Made by a program: the position numbers and the translations under genes. Shown here piece after piece: positions 1 through 8,073 of a DNA stretch of 64,000 nt; the stretch's first letter is position 1, and each line of letters begins with the position of its first letter. The notes beneath the pieces were generated by a model, which was given only the letters and a program-made list of their open reading frames with translations, was not told where the DNA came from and did no database searches. Location of the stretch: contig NZ_CP059066.1 of assembly GCF_017301615.1 (NCBI RefSeq), forward strand, positions 124,001 through 188,000, in the 5' to 3' direction. The stretch is from Koleobacter methoxysyntrophicus (GTDB lineage Bacteria > Bacillota > Thermosediminibacteria > Koleobacterales > Koleobacteraceae).

Positions 1-2
1 GT

Positions 3-188
3 AATACCTGGCAAGGCACCAGATGTATTTCAACCTTAGTCATCCCCCCATTGGATGGCCTGCAGGTGAAAGTTGCAGATGCCCTTTTGGCTGGTTATCG
101 TATGCTGAAAGGCTCGCTGTCAACTGGATTTTTGAAAAAGTTTTTTCCTAAATTAACCAGTAAGTTTGGGTTTTATTGCTTTTGCTAA
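3..188 (+). CDS. 3' end of an unidentified protein, open at window edge
   Basis: An open frame of 61 codons enters from outside the window and ends with TAA at 186-188. Readable residues include PPLDGLQVKVADALLAGYR followed by a lysine-rich end. I do not recognise the family. The next 500 bases hold transposase debris, so a transposase tail is possible, but no DDE or zinc motif is visible in this short piece. Confidence 0.3.
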   Translation, partial: NTWQGTRCISTLVIPPLDGLQVKVADALLAGYRMLKGSLSTGFLKKFFPKLTSKFGFYCFC

Positions 189-560
189 CTACCTGTCTTA
201 ATTGGTAATTTGCTGTTTTGCTTTTTTTAAGTCAATGTTCGACTTTTTCATTGGCTTGTTCACTGTGCCTATTTTTATCAATAAATTTCCTCGGGGTTTT
301 TAAAATTTATCCCTTGACTTTTTCTAGCTGGTCTAAAACTACATTAATGTATGTTATATTATCTATTCTATAAAATTTGTTGAAGATCCTTTATATTTCC
401 ATAAAAAATGACACTACATTTCATAGCGCCCTTATTTTTACACCCACACCCACCCCCACAAAAGAGTTAAGTCCGTATAATTGTGTAAAGAGGGGTTGAG
501 CCACCTCCACCCCTCTGGTTAGAATTAAAGGTAAACAAAAGCTAACTGGAGGGATGAGAA
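189..560. other. gene-free AT-rich stretch ending in IS256-type leader
   Basis: No convincing coding frame is seen. From about 463 the sequence resembles the leader of an IS256-family element: a purine-rich start, then an inverted repeat GAGGGGT...ACCCCTC near 491-516, and a GGAGGG ribosome site at 547-553 ahead of the broken transposase start. The rest is AT-rich with no clear terminator or promoter. Confidence 0.35.
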
Positions 561-686
561 ATGGCTCAATATAATATTACCATTGATTCAGAACTTTTGC
601 ATTATCTTTTTTAAAAAGAGGCCCAAGATGAAGGGATGGTCGAGTTTTTATCCGTACTCAATCAAATACTGCAGGCCCAAGCTTGA
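561..686 (+). pseudogene. remnant of an IS256-family transposase N-terminus
   Basis: ATG at 561 follows a GGAGGG ribosome site and reads MAQYNITIDSELLHYLF, then an in-frame TAA at 612-614. The same frame continues as KEAQDEGMVEFLSVLNQILQAQA before TGA at 684. This is the well-conserved start of IS256-family (Mutator-like) transposases. The catalytic DDE region is gone, so only the first tenth of the gene remains. It lies just downstream of the tRNA-Thr gene and shows that an IS256 element once sat here. Confidence 0.7.
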
Positions 687-770
687 TACCGGATTAATGG
701 ATGAAATAAGCAAAAAAGCCGAGATGATGGGGATTTCAGTATCACCATTAGGAAGATAAATAAAAAAATT

Positions 771-797
771 CAAAAACCCCGCAAATCCTTGCAGGGC
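771..797 (-). terminator. rho-independent terminator of tRNA-Thr
   Basis: On the minus strand CCCTGCAA pairs with TTGCGGGG around a GGAT loop and is followed by TTTTTG. It lies 13 bases beyond the CCA end of the tRNA gene. Confidence 0.7.
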
Positions 798-809
798 TTG
801 GTTTTCGTC

Positions 810-884
810 TGGAGCTGATGGAGGGATTCGAACCCTCGACCTGCGCATTACGAGTGCGCTGCTCTACCCCTGAGCCACATCAGC
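810..884 (-). tRNA. tRNA-Thr(CGT), CCA encoded
   Basis: The complement folds as a standard cloverleaf: acceptor GCTGATG/CATCAGC, D-stem GCTC/GAGC, anticodon stem GCGCA/TGCGC with loop CTCGTAA (anticodon CGT, reading ACG), T-arm GAGGG-TTCGAAT-CCCTC, discriminator T and encoded CCA. Length is 75 bases. It stands alone, with a terminator just downstream. Confidence 0.97.
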
Positions 885-980
885 CCATTTTAATTTTTTC
901 TACAGACAAAAGGATAGCAGATTATCATCTCCGTGTCAATAATTTTTACCGCATCTTATACCGGCATAAGCTCAAAGTTT

Positions 981-1505
981 CTAGATTATCTTTACGCCGA
1001 GGGTATTTTCCATTTCTCTTAAAGCAAATTTATGAGCTTCTTCATCGAATGAAGCAACCCCATCTTTTATCACCGTTACCTTGTAATTCAGCATCCTCGC
1101 ATCAGCTGCAGTATACAGGACACAGATATTAGTGCAAACACCAACAAGTATTAACTCTGAAACGTTCATCTCTCTTAGGGTGGCATCCAGGTCCGTTCCG
1201 AAGAATGCGCTATATCTCCTCTTCGGAATGATGTAGTCTCCGGGCCGGGGGGCCAGTGAATCTATAATTTCTCCGCCCTTAGTATTTTTTATGCAGTGCG
1301 GTTTAAACATCTGAAATTCGGCATCATCTGTTCTGTGGCAGTCGCAGATGTAAATAACGGGCATTTCTTCTTCCCTTGCTTCTTTTATGATTCTTTGAAT
1401 TTCCGCAGCAATCCTTTCTGCAGATTTACCGATATAAAGAGCCCCATCCGGCTGGATGAAATCGTTTAGCATATCTATGACCAGCAATGCTTTTTTCCCG
1501 TTCAA
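981..1505 (-). CDS. isochorismatase-family cysteine hydrolase (nicotinamidase-like)
   Basis: The 174-residue protein has the catalytic triad of the isochorismatase/nicotinamidase superfamily: Asp11 in LLVIDMLNDF, Lys95 in YIIPKRRYSAF, and Cys128 in VGVCTNICVLYTAADA, preceded by the usual cis-peptide Val-Cys. These enzymes hydrolyse small amides such as nicotinamide to nicotinate, and the length and the FFGTDLD segment suit PncA-like members, but the exact substrate is not fixed by the sequence. It ends a minus-strand group with the DUF3343 gene 20 bases upstream. Closest alternative: another cysteine amidohydrolase of the same fold. Confidence 0.85.
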   Translation of the reverse strand: MNGKKALLVIDMLNDFIQPDGALYIGKSAERIAAEIQRIIKEAREEEMPVIYICDCHRTDDAEFQMFKPHCIKNTKGGEIIDSLAPRPGDYIIPKRRYSAFFGTDLDATLREMNVSELILVGVCTNICVLYTAADARMLNYKVTVIKDGVASFDEEAHKFALREMENTLGVKII

Positions 1506-1525
1506 ACTCTATACCCCCTTTCCTT

Positions 1526-1807
1526 TTAAGGTTTATCCGAAATCAACATATACGATTTCTTGCCGGTGTCCTCGTTTTCTTTTACCTCATAGAGCCGGTC
1601 CATCTGTAATTTGTGGGTTTTAACAAAGCCCTCAATGAAATCGGTGCTTTCTCCTGTAAATCTTACGGCTATACCGCAGCTTGAACTGATTTCTCTGGGA
1701 ACGGGTATTGAATAAGTGTAATAGCCGGCTTGCTTTAACACTTTTTCGAATTTAACGGCATGAGAAACAGATAAAAAGGTAGCGAGAAAGGTTTTGTTTT
1801 CTTTCAT
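1526..1807 (-). CDS. DUF3343 family protein
   Basis: This 93-residue protein carries the family signature PVPREISSSCGIAVRF, with one conserved Cys after a serine run. DUF3343 proteins are short, cytosolic and of unproven role; members are often described as putative Se/S carrier-like. A tight position between sufB and an isochorismatase gene (29 and 20 base gaps) suggests co-transcription with the Suf system, which would agree with a sulphur- or selenium-handling job; that is inference only. Confidence 0.75.
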   Translation of the reverse strand: MKENKTFLATFLSVSHAVKFEKVLKQAGYYTYSIPVPREISSSCGIAVRFTGESTDFIEGFVKTHKLQMDRLYEVKENEDTGKKSYMLISDKP

Positions 1808-1836
1808 TTAAACCGCCTCTTAAAGAATGTCATGAT

Positions 1837-2757
1837 TTATCTTAAAAAACCTTCTATGACCGCCCGAACGGCTTCTTCTTCTGTAAGGCCCAGGCTCATC
1901 AGCTTGATTATCTGTTCCCCTGCTATTTTACCTATTGCTGCCTCATGGGTAAGTTCAGCCAGAGGGTGTTCGGCCCATATTTCGGGAACGGATCTTATTT
2001 TCCCCGAATCCATGATAATAGAATCACACTCTACATGGCCCTTGCCCTCTGCCTTAGCCACTACCCGGGGCTGAAAGACCTGCAGGGATGACCCCTTTGC
2101 AACCGAACGGGATACGACCTTAACAGAACTCCCCTTTCCCAAAAGCTCGACAACTACATCTGACCGGGCTTTTTGATCTTGATGGGTCATCAATTTTTCG
2201 GTCATGATCAGCCTCGCTCTTTCATGAAGCTTAGCCTCTGTTATGCGGTGTGTATCATCCACGCCTTCTATCTGAACCATTTCAAACTCCCCTGTCCCGT
2301 TTTCATGGACCTCAATTACGGTTTTAGGGTTCAGTACGCGTTTTCCTTCACCGGTTCCTTCTCCGTAGTGTTTCTCTACGTACCTCAGTTTTGCATTCTT
2401 GCCTATTATTATTTCATGAACCCCATCATGTCTGGATTCCTTTGAACCGGGATTGTGAATTCCGCAGCCTGCAACAAGGAGGATATCGGCATCTTCCCCT
2501 ATTTCTATGGTATTATACACCACCTCTTTTATTCCGCTCATTGAAATTATCACAGGTATATGAACAGCCTGATTTTTAGTTCCGGGTTTAACCTTTATAT
2601 CGATCCCCGGCCTGTCCTTTTTAGGGCTGATGACTATGTTCTCTATGGAATTAATTAAAAGGCTTTCCCCATCCTTCCGAATACTGTATGCCCCCTGGGG
2701 TACATCGTGTAAATCCGCCACCGTAGAGAGGAGTTTTTTATCTAATGCATTCAGCAT
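1837..2757 (-). CDS. sufB: SufB/SufD-family Fe-S cluster scaffold, short (SmsB-like) form
   Basis: About 306 residues, much shorter than the roughly 470 residues of E. coli SufB. It keeps the beta-helix core and the C-terminal segment SVPEIWAEHPLAELTHEAAIGKIAGEQIIKLMSLGLTEEEA, broken here for length, that defines SufB/SufD and docks SufC. With the adjacent ATPase it forms the minimal two-gene SufBC (SmsCB) system thought ancestral in anaerobes; no SufD, SufS or SufU is in the window. GTG at 2766 is possible, but ATG at 2757 has GGGGG eight bases before it. The start overlaps the end of sufC, so translation is probably coupled. Confidence 0.85.
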   Translation of the reverse strand: MLNALDKKLLSTVADLHDVPQGAYSIRKDGESLLINSIENIVISPKKDRPGIDIKVKPGTKNQAVHIPVIISMSGIKEVVYNTIEIGEDADILLVAGCGIHNPGSKESRHDGVHEIIIGKNAKLRYVEKHYGEGTGEGKRVLNPKTVIEVHENGTGEFEMVQIEGVDDTHRITEAKLHERARLIMTEKLMTHQDQKARSDVVVELLGKGSSVKVVSRSVAKGSSLQVFQPRVVAKAEGKGHVECDSIIMDSGKIRSVPEIWAEHPLAELTHEAAIGKIAGEQIIKLMSLGLTEEEAVRAVIEGFLR

Positions 2758-3478
2758 AATCATCACCCCCGCAAAGTTCGCGGAATTTACAGCATATGCC
2801 GCTTTTCAGCTGGGGCATAATATCTTCCGCAGTTCCTCTGGCCTGTACTTCCCCATCGGAGATAACTATTATCTCATCGGCAAGAGACAGTATCCTCTCC
2901 TGATGGGTAATAACAATGGTTAAAGCCTGATTGTTTGTATGATTCTGCCTTATGACATCAACCAGTGCATCAAAACTCCACAGGTCTACACCTGCTTCCG
3001 GTTCATCGTAGATGATGGCTTTCGGCTGTTTAAGCAGTATGGTAGCTATTTCTATCCTCTTTATCTCTCCTCCTGACAGGCTGGCATCAACTTCCCTTTC
3101 CATATAGTCTTCCGGGCATAGGCCTACACTCTTCAAGCTCTTTCTTATTCCCTTATCGCCGTTGGCTGCAATCCTGAGGATATCTATTACCCTTATTCCC
3201 TTAAACCTGGGGGGCTGTTGAAAGGCATAACCTATTCCCATCCTGGCCCTTTCGGTAATATCAGTATCGGTAATATCCTCTCCTTCAAAATAGATTCTGC
3301 CCGAGTCGGGTTTTGTAATCCCCATTATGACCTTGGCGAGGGTTGTTTTGCCTCCACCGTTAGGACCGGTAATACAGTAAAATTTCCCTTTTTTAAAATC
3401 TATCGAGATATTCTTAAGAATTTCCATCCTTGAGCTGCCGTTAGCAGCAGACAATGAGATGTTTTTAAGCTGTATCAT
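2738..3478 (-). CDS. sufC: SufC ATPase of Fe-S cluster assembly
   Basis: An ABC-type ATPase with Walker A GPNGGGKTT, signature LSGGEIKR, Walker B AIIYDEPEAGVD and a switch His in VITHQ. The DEPEAGVD wording and the QQPPRFKGI stretch are typical of SufC rather than importer ATPases. It powers cluster assembly on SufB. ATG at 3478 sits behind AAGGGGGGATT, a better start than TTG at 3505. It overlaps sufB by 20 bases. A C-terminal CCKFRELCGGDDYAECIR adds four Cys not usual in SufC. Confidence 0.9.
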   Translation of the reverse strand: MIQLKNISLSAANGSSRMEILKNISIDFKKGKFYCITGPNGGGKTTLAKVIMGITKPDSGRIYFEGEDITDTDITERARMGIGYAFQQPPRFKGIRVIDILRIAANGDKGIRKSLKSVGLCPEDYMEREVDASLSGGEIKRIEIATILLKQPKAIIYDEPEAGVDLWSFDALVDVIRQNHTNNQALTIVITHQERILSLADEIIVISDGEVQARGTAEDIMPQLKSGICCKFRELCGGDDYAECIR

Positions 3479-3529
3479 TTTAATCCCCCCTTGAGGTTTA
3501 TTCAAAGTCAGTTCATCCGGAATTGTAAT

Positions 3530-5671
3530 TTACGTACCAATGTTAACAGAAAAGGACCGGGGAGTCAATAGCACCCGCATGGCATTTAAAACGGCAATTA
3601 AAGCAACCCCCACATCGGCAAACACCGCTTCCCATAAAGCTGCGTGCCCCAAAGCCCCCATCAACAATATGATACCTTTAACCGATAAAGAGAACACGAT
3701 ATTCTGCCATACTACATTCTTTGTTATTCTTGCAATTTTAACGGCACTAACCAGCCCGGAAGGCTCATCGGTCATCAAAACTATATCGGCGGCTTCGATT
3801 GCCGCATCAGCCCCCAGCCCTCCCATAGCAACCCCTATATCTGCCCTTGCAAGAACCGGGGCATCATTTATACCATCCCCTACAAATGCAAGTTTCCCTC
3901 CCGGGGATTTCTCTTTATTAAGGACCTCAAGTTTTTCCAGCTTCTGTTCGGGCAGGAGCTCTGAATATATTTCATCCAATCCCAGATGTCTTCCGACCAT
4001 TTCTGCTGCAGCTCTTGAATCCCCCGTCAGCATGGCTATCTTCTTAACCCCTAAATCCCTCAGCTGTTTTACCGCAACTTTTGCATCCTCTTTAATTTCA
4101 TCGGAGATTGTAATCTGCCCGGCATATTCGCCATTTATCCCTATATGCAGTACAGTACCCGGGATTTCAGAACCTCTCCTCCCCGGTTTAATTTTTTCCC
4201 TTTTCATAAGCCTGCCATTGCCGACAGCTATTTCTTTCCCTTCGATTTTTGCTACTATGCCGAAACCCGGCAATTCCTCATACGATTCTATTTTGTTATT
4301 ATTAATCTCCCCTTTATAGGCTTCAAGTATTGACCTGGCTATAGGGTGATTTGAACAGGATTCGGCATAAGCGGCGTATTTGAGCAGCTCGTCTCGAGAA
4401 ATTCCCCCCTCCGTCAATACATCTGTCACTTTAAAAACCCCTTTTGTAAGTGTTCCTGTTTTGTCAAATACAACTGTATCCAGATGATTTAATGCATCTA
4501 AATAATTTCCTCCCTTAACAAGTATACCCTTTTTTGACGCTGCACCTATCCCTCCGAAAAAGCCGAGGGGAACTGACAGGACAAGGGCACACGGGCAGGA
4601 TACAACGAGGAAAATAAGGGCCCGGTACAGCCAATCGCCGAACTGAGCACCTTCTATAAAGAAAGGAGGAAGAAGGGCTAAACCTACAGCTGAAAATACC
4701 ACCAGGGGGGTATAGTATCCTGCAAATCTTGTAATAAAATTTTCTATAGGCGCCTTTTTATTGCCGGCATCTTCTACCAAATTCAGGATTCTAGAAAGCG
4801 TTGAATCGCTGTAATCCTTCGTTACCTCAACCATCAAAATCCCTTCTCTGTTGATAAAACCGCTGAGGATTTCTCTTCCCGGTTCCAGCTCCTTCGGCAT
4901 CGATTCCCCTGTCAAAGCAGATGTATCTACGGTGGACCTACCCCCGACAACCTTACCGTCCAGAGGCACCTTTTCTCCCGGTTTAATCATAATAATATCC
5001 CCTATTTTTACGTCTTCAGGATGGACCTTTATAAAATCATCTCCCGCTTTCAAATTGGCATAATCGGGTCTAAAATCCATCAAAGCTCTAATAGACCTTC
5101 TCGAACGCTTTACCGCAAGTTCCTCAAAAAATTCTCCTATGCGGTAAAAAACCATTACCGCAACGGCTTCCGGGTATTCTCCAACAGCAAAAGCACCTAA
5201 TGTCGCTGCCGTCATCAGGAAGTTTTCATCAAAGAACCGGCCTTTCAGGATATTCCTAACAGCTCTGTTTATTACCCTTCCTCCTATTAATATATAACTA
5301 AAAACAAACATCCCAACCCTGTTCCAAAGGGAAAAGGGCAAAATGAAGGCTGCGGTGAATAACAATATACCTATTCCTAACACTACTATTTCATTTATAT
5401 TTGTTTCGATAACTTCTTTCATGTTCTCAGCTTCCATATCTACTGTCTTGATTTCAACATCGGGCTCAATACCTCTTACAATAGAAGCAATCTCCCCGGC
5501 TATCCTTTTTATATCTTCCTTATCTGCAATTTCTACGGAAAGTTTCTTTGAAAAGAAATTTAAAGAAGCTCCCTTTATTCCTTTAACCCCTTTTACTTTT
5601 TCTTCAATCTTGTCGGCACAGCCGGCACATTTAAGACCTTCTAATATAAAGTATTCCCTGCAGTTATCCAT
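3530..5671 (-). CDS. cadA: heavy-metal P1B-type ATPase (Cd/Zn/Pb exporter type)
   Basis: Protein of 713 residues: an N-terminal heavy-metal domain with metal site CAGC at 15-18, then transmembrane segments, actuator TGES near 254-257, the transmembrane CPC at 359-361 that defines soft-metal P-ATPases, phosphorylated Asp403 in DKTGTLT, and hinge GDGINDAP near 600. CPC with a single CxxC fits CadA/ZntA exporters of Cd2+, Zn2+ or Pb2+; a copper pump cannot be fully excluded. An SmtB/ArsR-like palindrome lies in its leader and an ArsR gene lies 1.5 kb away. Its end is 52 bases before sufC, with no terminator seen between, so readthrough into suf is possible. Confidence 0.9.
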   Translation of the reverse strand: MDNCREYFILEGLKCAGCADKIEEKVKGVKGIKGASLNFFSKKLSVEIADKEDIKRIAGEIASIVRGIEPDVEIKTVDMEAENMKEVIETNINEIVVLGIGILLFTAAFILPFSLWNRVGMFVFSYILIGGRVINRAVRNILKGRFFDENFLMTAATLGAFAVGEYPEAVAVMVFYRIGEFFEELAVKRSRRSIRALMDFRPDYANLKAGDDFIKVHPEDVKIGDIIMIKPGEKVPLDGKVVGGRSTVDTSALTGESMPKELEPGREILSGFINREGILMVEVTKDYSDSTLSRILNLVEDAGNKKAPIENFITRFAGYYTPLVVFSAVGLALLPPFFIEGAQFGDWLYRALIFLVVSCPCALVLSVPLGFFGGIGAASKKGILVKGGNYLDALNHLDTVVFDKTGTLTKGVFKVTDVLTEGGISRDELLKYAAYAESCSNHPIARSILEAYKGEINNNKIESYEELPGFGIVAKIEGKEIAVGNGRLMKREKIKPGRRGSEIPGTVLHIGINGEYAGQITISDEIKEDAKVAVKQLRDLGVKKIAMLTGDSRAAAEMVGRHLGLDEIYSELLPEQKLEKLEVLNKEKSPGGKLAFVGDGINDAPVLARADIGVAMGGLGADAAIEAADIVLMTDEPSGLVSAVKIARITKNVVWQNIVFSLSVKGIILLMGALGHAALWEAVFADVGVALIAVLNAMRVLLTPRSFSVNIGT

Positions 5672-5733
5672 TATTGTCCCCCTTTACTTTATCTTCATTT
5701 AGAGAATTTCTTTCTCCTATATATTTCAGTTCG

Positions 5734-5757
5734 ATATTTGAACAATTCTTCAAATTT
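5734..5757. promoter_or_regulatory. candidate SmtB/ArsR operator upstream of the P-ATPase
   Basis: ATTTGAA-CAATTC-TTCAAAT (arms 5736-5742 and 5749-5755) lies 65-85 bases before the ATPase start. It looks like operators of the CadC/SmtB group. The ArsR-family gene at 7165 is the obvious candidate regulator. No binding evidence. Confidence 0.5.
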
Positions 5758-5866
5758 ATTATACCATCATATTTTTTTTTCAACAAGATACTTTGTACTC
5801 TGGGGATGGTCATCCCCCTTCCCCGTTAATCGATGTAAATAAATTGCCTGTTAGTAGTTTTTTAGA

Positions 5867-5895
5867 TTGACTAAATTGTACTTCTATATTACAAT
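5867..5895 (+). promoter_or_regulatory. sigma-A promoter of the permease gene
   Basis: TTGACT, a 17-base spacer and TACAAT. The -10 overlaps a perfect ten-base palindrome ACAATATTGT (5891-5900), and a TAGTAAT motif follows at 5905; the same TAGTAAT motif occurs at the arsR promoter, so the two promoters may share a regulator. Confidence 0.7.
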
Positions 5896-5934
5896 ATTGT
5901 CATATAGTAATTAATCCGATTGGAGGTTGCATTT

Positions 5935-7104
5935 ATGAAAGAATGGCAAAAATTTTTTATCACTGTAGCAGTATTTCTGGCTGCATATTATATCCCATTC
6001 GGAACACCCAGGACAGACGGGGCTATACTGGAGTCCTTTAAAATGCTCCAGGAGTATGCCCGTCTACACGTGCTGACCTGCCTTGTTCCTGCATTTTTTA
6101 TAGCAGGAGCCATATCAAACTTTGTTTCTCAGGGTGCTGTTTTGAAATATCTCGGTAGAAATGCAAAAAAGACAATTGCATATTCGGTAGCAGCCGTTTC
6201 GGGCACAATACTTGCGGTCTGCTCATGCACGGTGCTACCGCTGTTCTCAGGGATCTACAAAAGGGGAGCCGGTTTAGGGCCTGCCGTCGCCTTTCTGTAT
6301 TCCGGCCCGGCTATAAATGTCCTGGCTATTATTTTAACCGCCCGCATACTGGGATGGCAGTTAGGATTGGCCAGGGCACTGGGAGCAGTGCTGTTTTCCG
6401 TTGTTATCGGGCTTATTATGGCAGCCATTTTTAGAAATGAAGATGAAGCAAGATTAAATAAGGGCTTTAATGTAGTTGAAGAAGACCAGGCAAGAAGCCT
6501 GGGGCAAAATACCGTATTTTTAGCTAATCTGGTTCTTATACTGATCTTCGCTTCCTGGGGCAAGCCATCCCATCCGGTGGGTTTCTGGAATGCAGTTTAC
6601 AGTGTAAAATGGATTCTTACCTTCATTTTTTTAGGCACGCTTGGGATACTGCTCATCAGGTGGTTTAAACGTCATGAAATCGCCTCATGGCTCGATGCCA
6701 CGTGGAGTTTTGCCGGTCAAATCCTCCCCCTCCTCTTCGGCGGAGTGCTAGCAGCCGGGTTTTTAATGGGCCGTCCGGGGAGTGATGCCGGTCTGATTCC
6801 TTCAGAATACGTAGCATATCTGGTAGGGGGGAATTCCCTTTTTTCTAATTTCTTTGCTTCTATTGTCGGTGCTTTTATGTATTTTGCCACATTGACAGAA
6901 GTCCCAATCCTGCAGGGCCTGATCGGCTCGGGTATGGGGCAGGGGCCGGCCCTGGCACTGCTTCTTGCAGGCCCCGCCTTGAGCCTTCCTAATATGCTTG
7001 TAATAAGGAGCGTTCTCGGCACAAAGAAGACTTCGGTGTATGTAGTCCTTGTAGTAATCATGGCTACTGTTACAGGCATGATTTACGGTGTAATTGCAGG
7101 GTAA
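5935..7104 (+). CDS. permease of the ArsP/YraQ (DUF318) group, SO_0444-like
   Basis: A polytopic membrane protein of 389 residues with about ten hydrophobic segments. It carries the family core CSCTVLPLFSGIYKRGAGLG followed by a YSGPAINV motif, and a mirrored second half with TEVPILQGLI and GPALSLPN. Members export organoarsenicals, copper or zinc, or are unassigned. ATG at 5935 has GGAGG seven bases upstream; TTG at 5920 has no site. It is followed by ArsR, a small thioredoxin and a Cys-rich ferredoxin, which points to metal or metalloid export, with thiol chemistry supplied by the neighbours. Confidence 0.8.
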   Translation: MKEWQKFFITVAVFLAAYYIPFGTPRTDGAILESFKMLQEYARLHVLTCLVPAFFIAGAISNFVSQGAVLKYLGRNAKKTIAYSVAAVSGTILAVCSCTVLPLFSGIYKRGAGLGPAVAFLYSGPAINVLAIILTARILGWQLGLARALGAVLFSVVIGLIMAAIFRNEDEARLNKGFNVVEEDQARSLGQNTVFLANLVLILIFASWGKPSHPVGFWNAVYSVKWILTFIFLGTLGILLIRWFKRHEIASWLDATWSFAGQILPLLFGGVLAAGFLMGRPGSDAGLIPSEYVAYLVGGNSLFSNFFASIVGAFMYFATLTEVPILQGLIGSGMGQGPALALLLAGPALSLPNMLVIRSVLGTKKTSVYVVLVVIMATVTGMIYGVIAG

Positions 7105-7115
7105 AAACATTAGCA

Positions 7116-7150
7116 TTGACATTAAAATTACTAAAAGGTAATATAGTAAT
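7116..7150 (+). promoter_or_regulatory. promoter and likely operator of the arsR operon
   Basis: TTGACA (7116), a 17-base spacer and TAATAT (7139) form a near-ideal promoter between the permease and arsR. An inverted repeat ATTACTA (7127-7133) and TAGTAAT (7144-7150) brackets the -10, a natural autoregulation site for the ArsR protein. Confidence 0.7.
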
Positions 7151-7164
7151 AAGGAGGTGGTGTT

Positions 7165-7491
7165 TTGACCCGGCTTAACAGGGAGCTGTTCAGGCTTAGA
7201 GCAGAAATTTTAAAGGCTTTAGCTCATCCTACCCGATTGGCTATTGTTGATTTTTTAAAAACCGGTGAAAAATGTGTATGTGAAATAATCGAATACCTGG
7301 GCGAGAAACAGTCTAATGTTTCTAAACACCTTTCAATACTGCGTCAAACCGGGATCGTCGATACCCGAAAGGATGGCCTGAATGTATACTATATTTTAAA
7401 AATACCGTGTGTTACAAGTTTTTTCCAATGTATGGATGACATTCTAATCAAGAACCTAGAAGAAAATATGAAAGTATTAGGAAATAATTGA
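7165..7491 (+). CDS. ArsR-family metal(loid)-responsive repressor
   Basis: A 108-residue winged-helix protein. It has ALAHPTRLAIVDFLKTGEKCVCEI, then the recognition helix QSNVSKHLSILRQTGIV. The CVC in the helix-3 region recalls the ELCVCDL arsenic site of ArsR, and two further Cys (PCVTSFFQC) near residue 90 could complete a thiolate site. It would bind the palindromes around 5736 and 7127 and release them on metal binding. TTG at 7165 follows AGGAGG. Confidence 0.88.
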   Translation: MTRLNRELFRLRAEILKALAHPTRLAIVDFLKTGEKCVCEIIEYLGEKQSNVSKHLSILRQTGIVDTRKDGLNVYYILKIPCVTSFFQCMDDILIKNLEENMKVLGNN

Positions 7492-7511
7492 TTTTGAAAG
7501 GAGAGATTCAT

Positions 7512-7754
7512 ATGGTTATTAAGGTTCTTGGATCAGGTTGTAAAAACTGTATAAAACTAGAGGAAAATGTTAAAGAGGCCTTAAAGGGTTTGAATTTGTC
7601 TGCTGAAGTGGAAAAGGTTCAGGATATCAATGATATCCTCGACTACGGTGTTATGAAAACACCAGGGCTGGTCGTAAATGAAAAAGTAAAGGTTATGGGA
7701 AGGGTTCCATCGGTAGAAGAAATTAAAAAGATATTAGAACAGGAGCAAGGTTAA
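7512..7754 (+). CDS. small thioredoxin-family protein with CKNC active site
   Basis: About 80 residues, beginning VIKVLGSGCKNCIKLEENV and containing the cis-Pro region MKTPGLVVNEKV. This is the MTH895-type mini-thioredoxin often found beside ArsR and ArsP/DUF318 genes. It probably reduces thiols or handles bound metal for the permease. ATG at 7512 has AAGGAGAG before it and replaces the longer frame beginning at 7488, which would overlap arsR. Confidence 0.85.
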   Translation: MVIKVLGSGCKNCIKLEENVKEALKGLNLSAEVEKVQDINDILDYGVMKTPGLVVNEKVKVMGRVPSVEEIKKILEQEQG

Positions 7755-7797
7755 CTTCAATAAAATATAAGATTTAGCGGTAAGGGGGATATTATAT

Positions 7798-8040
7798 ATG
7801 TCGAAGAACTGGTATCCGGTAATTGATTATGAAAAATGTTCGGAGTGCGGAGCATGTTTTGATAAGTGTTGTCATGGAGTTTATGAATTGCGCGGAAATA
7901 CACCTGTGGTAGTTAATCCCGATGGCTGTATAGAAGGCTGCAGGGGATGCCAAAAATTGTGCCCGTCCTCTGCAATAGAATATGTCGGGGATACGGGGAC
8001 ATCCTCCAGTGAGTGCAGCTGTGAATGCTGTGACTGTTAG
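7798..8040 (+). CDS. [4Fe-4S] ferredoxin-like protein with Cys-rich tail
   Basis: An 80-residue protein. The first cluster motif CSECGACFDKCC lies near residues 14-25, the second CIEGCRGCQKLCP near 44-56, and the last ten residues ECSCECCDC hold five Cys, a metallothionein-like end unusual for ferredoxins. GGGGG lies eight bases before ATG. It closes the permease-arsR-thioredoxin group, and the tail suggests metal binding or handing metal to the permease. That role is inferred. Confidence 0.75.
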   Translation: MSKNWYPVIDYEKCSECGACFDKCCHGVYELRGNTPVVVNPDGCIEGCRGCQKLCPSSAIEYVGDTGTSSSECSCECCDC

Positions 8041-8043
8041 TTT

Positions 8044-8070
8044 AAAAGCCCGGTTTAATCCGGGCTTTTA
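8044..8070. terminator. bidirectional terminator
   Basis: AAAAGCCCGG and CCGGGCTTTT around a TTTAAT loop, with T-rich ends on both strands, between convergent ferredoxin and livF genes. Confidence 0.85.
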
Positions 8071-8073
8071 TAG

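Noticed and set aside
648-848. 66-codon minus-strand frame across the tRNA
   Set aside because: It runs through the tRNA-Thr gene and its terminator; a shadow frame.
3540-4319. 259-codon plus-strand frame inside the P-ATPase gene
   Set aside because: Low-complexity antisense translation of a clear P-ATPase; no ribosome site.
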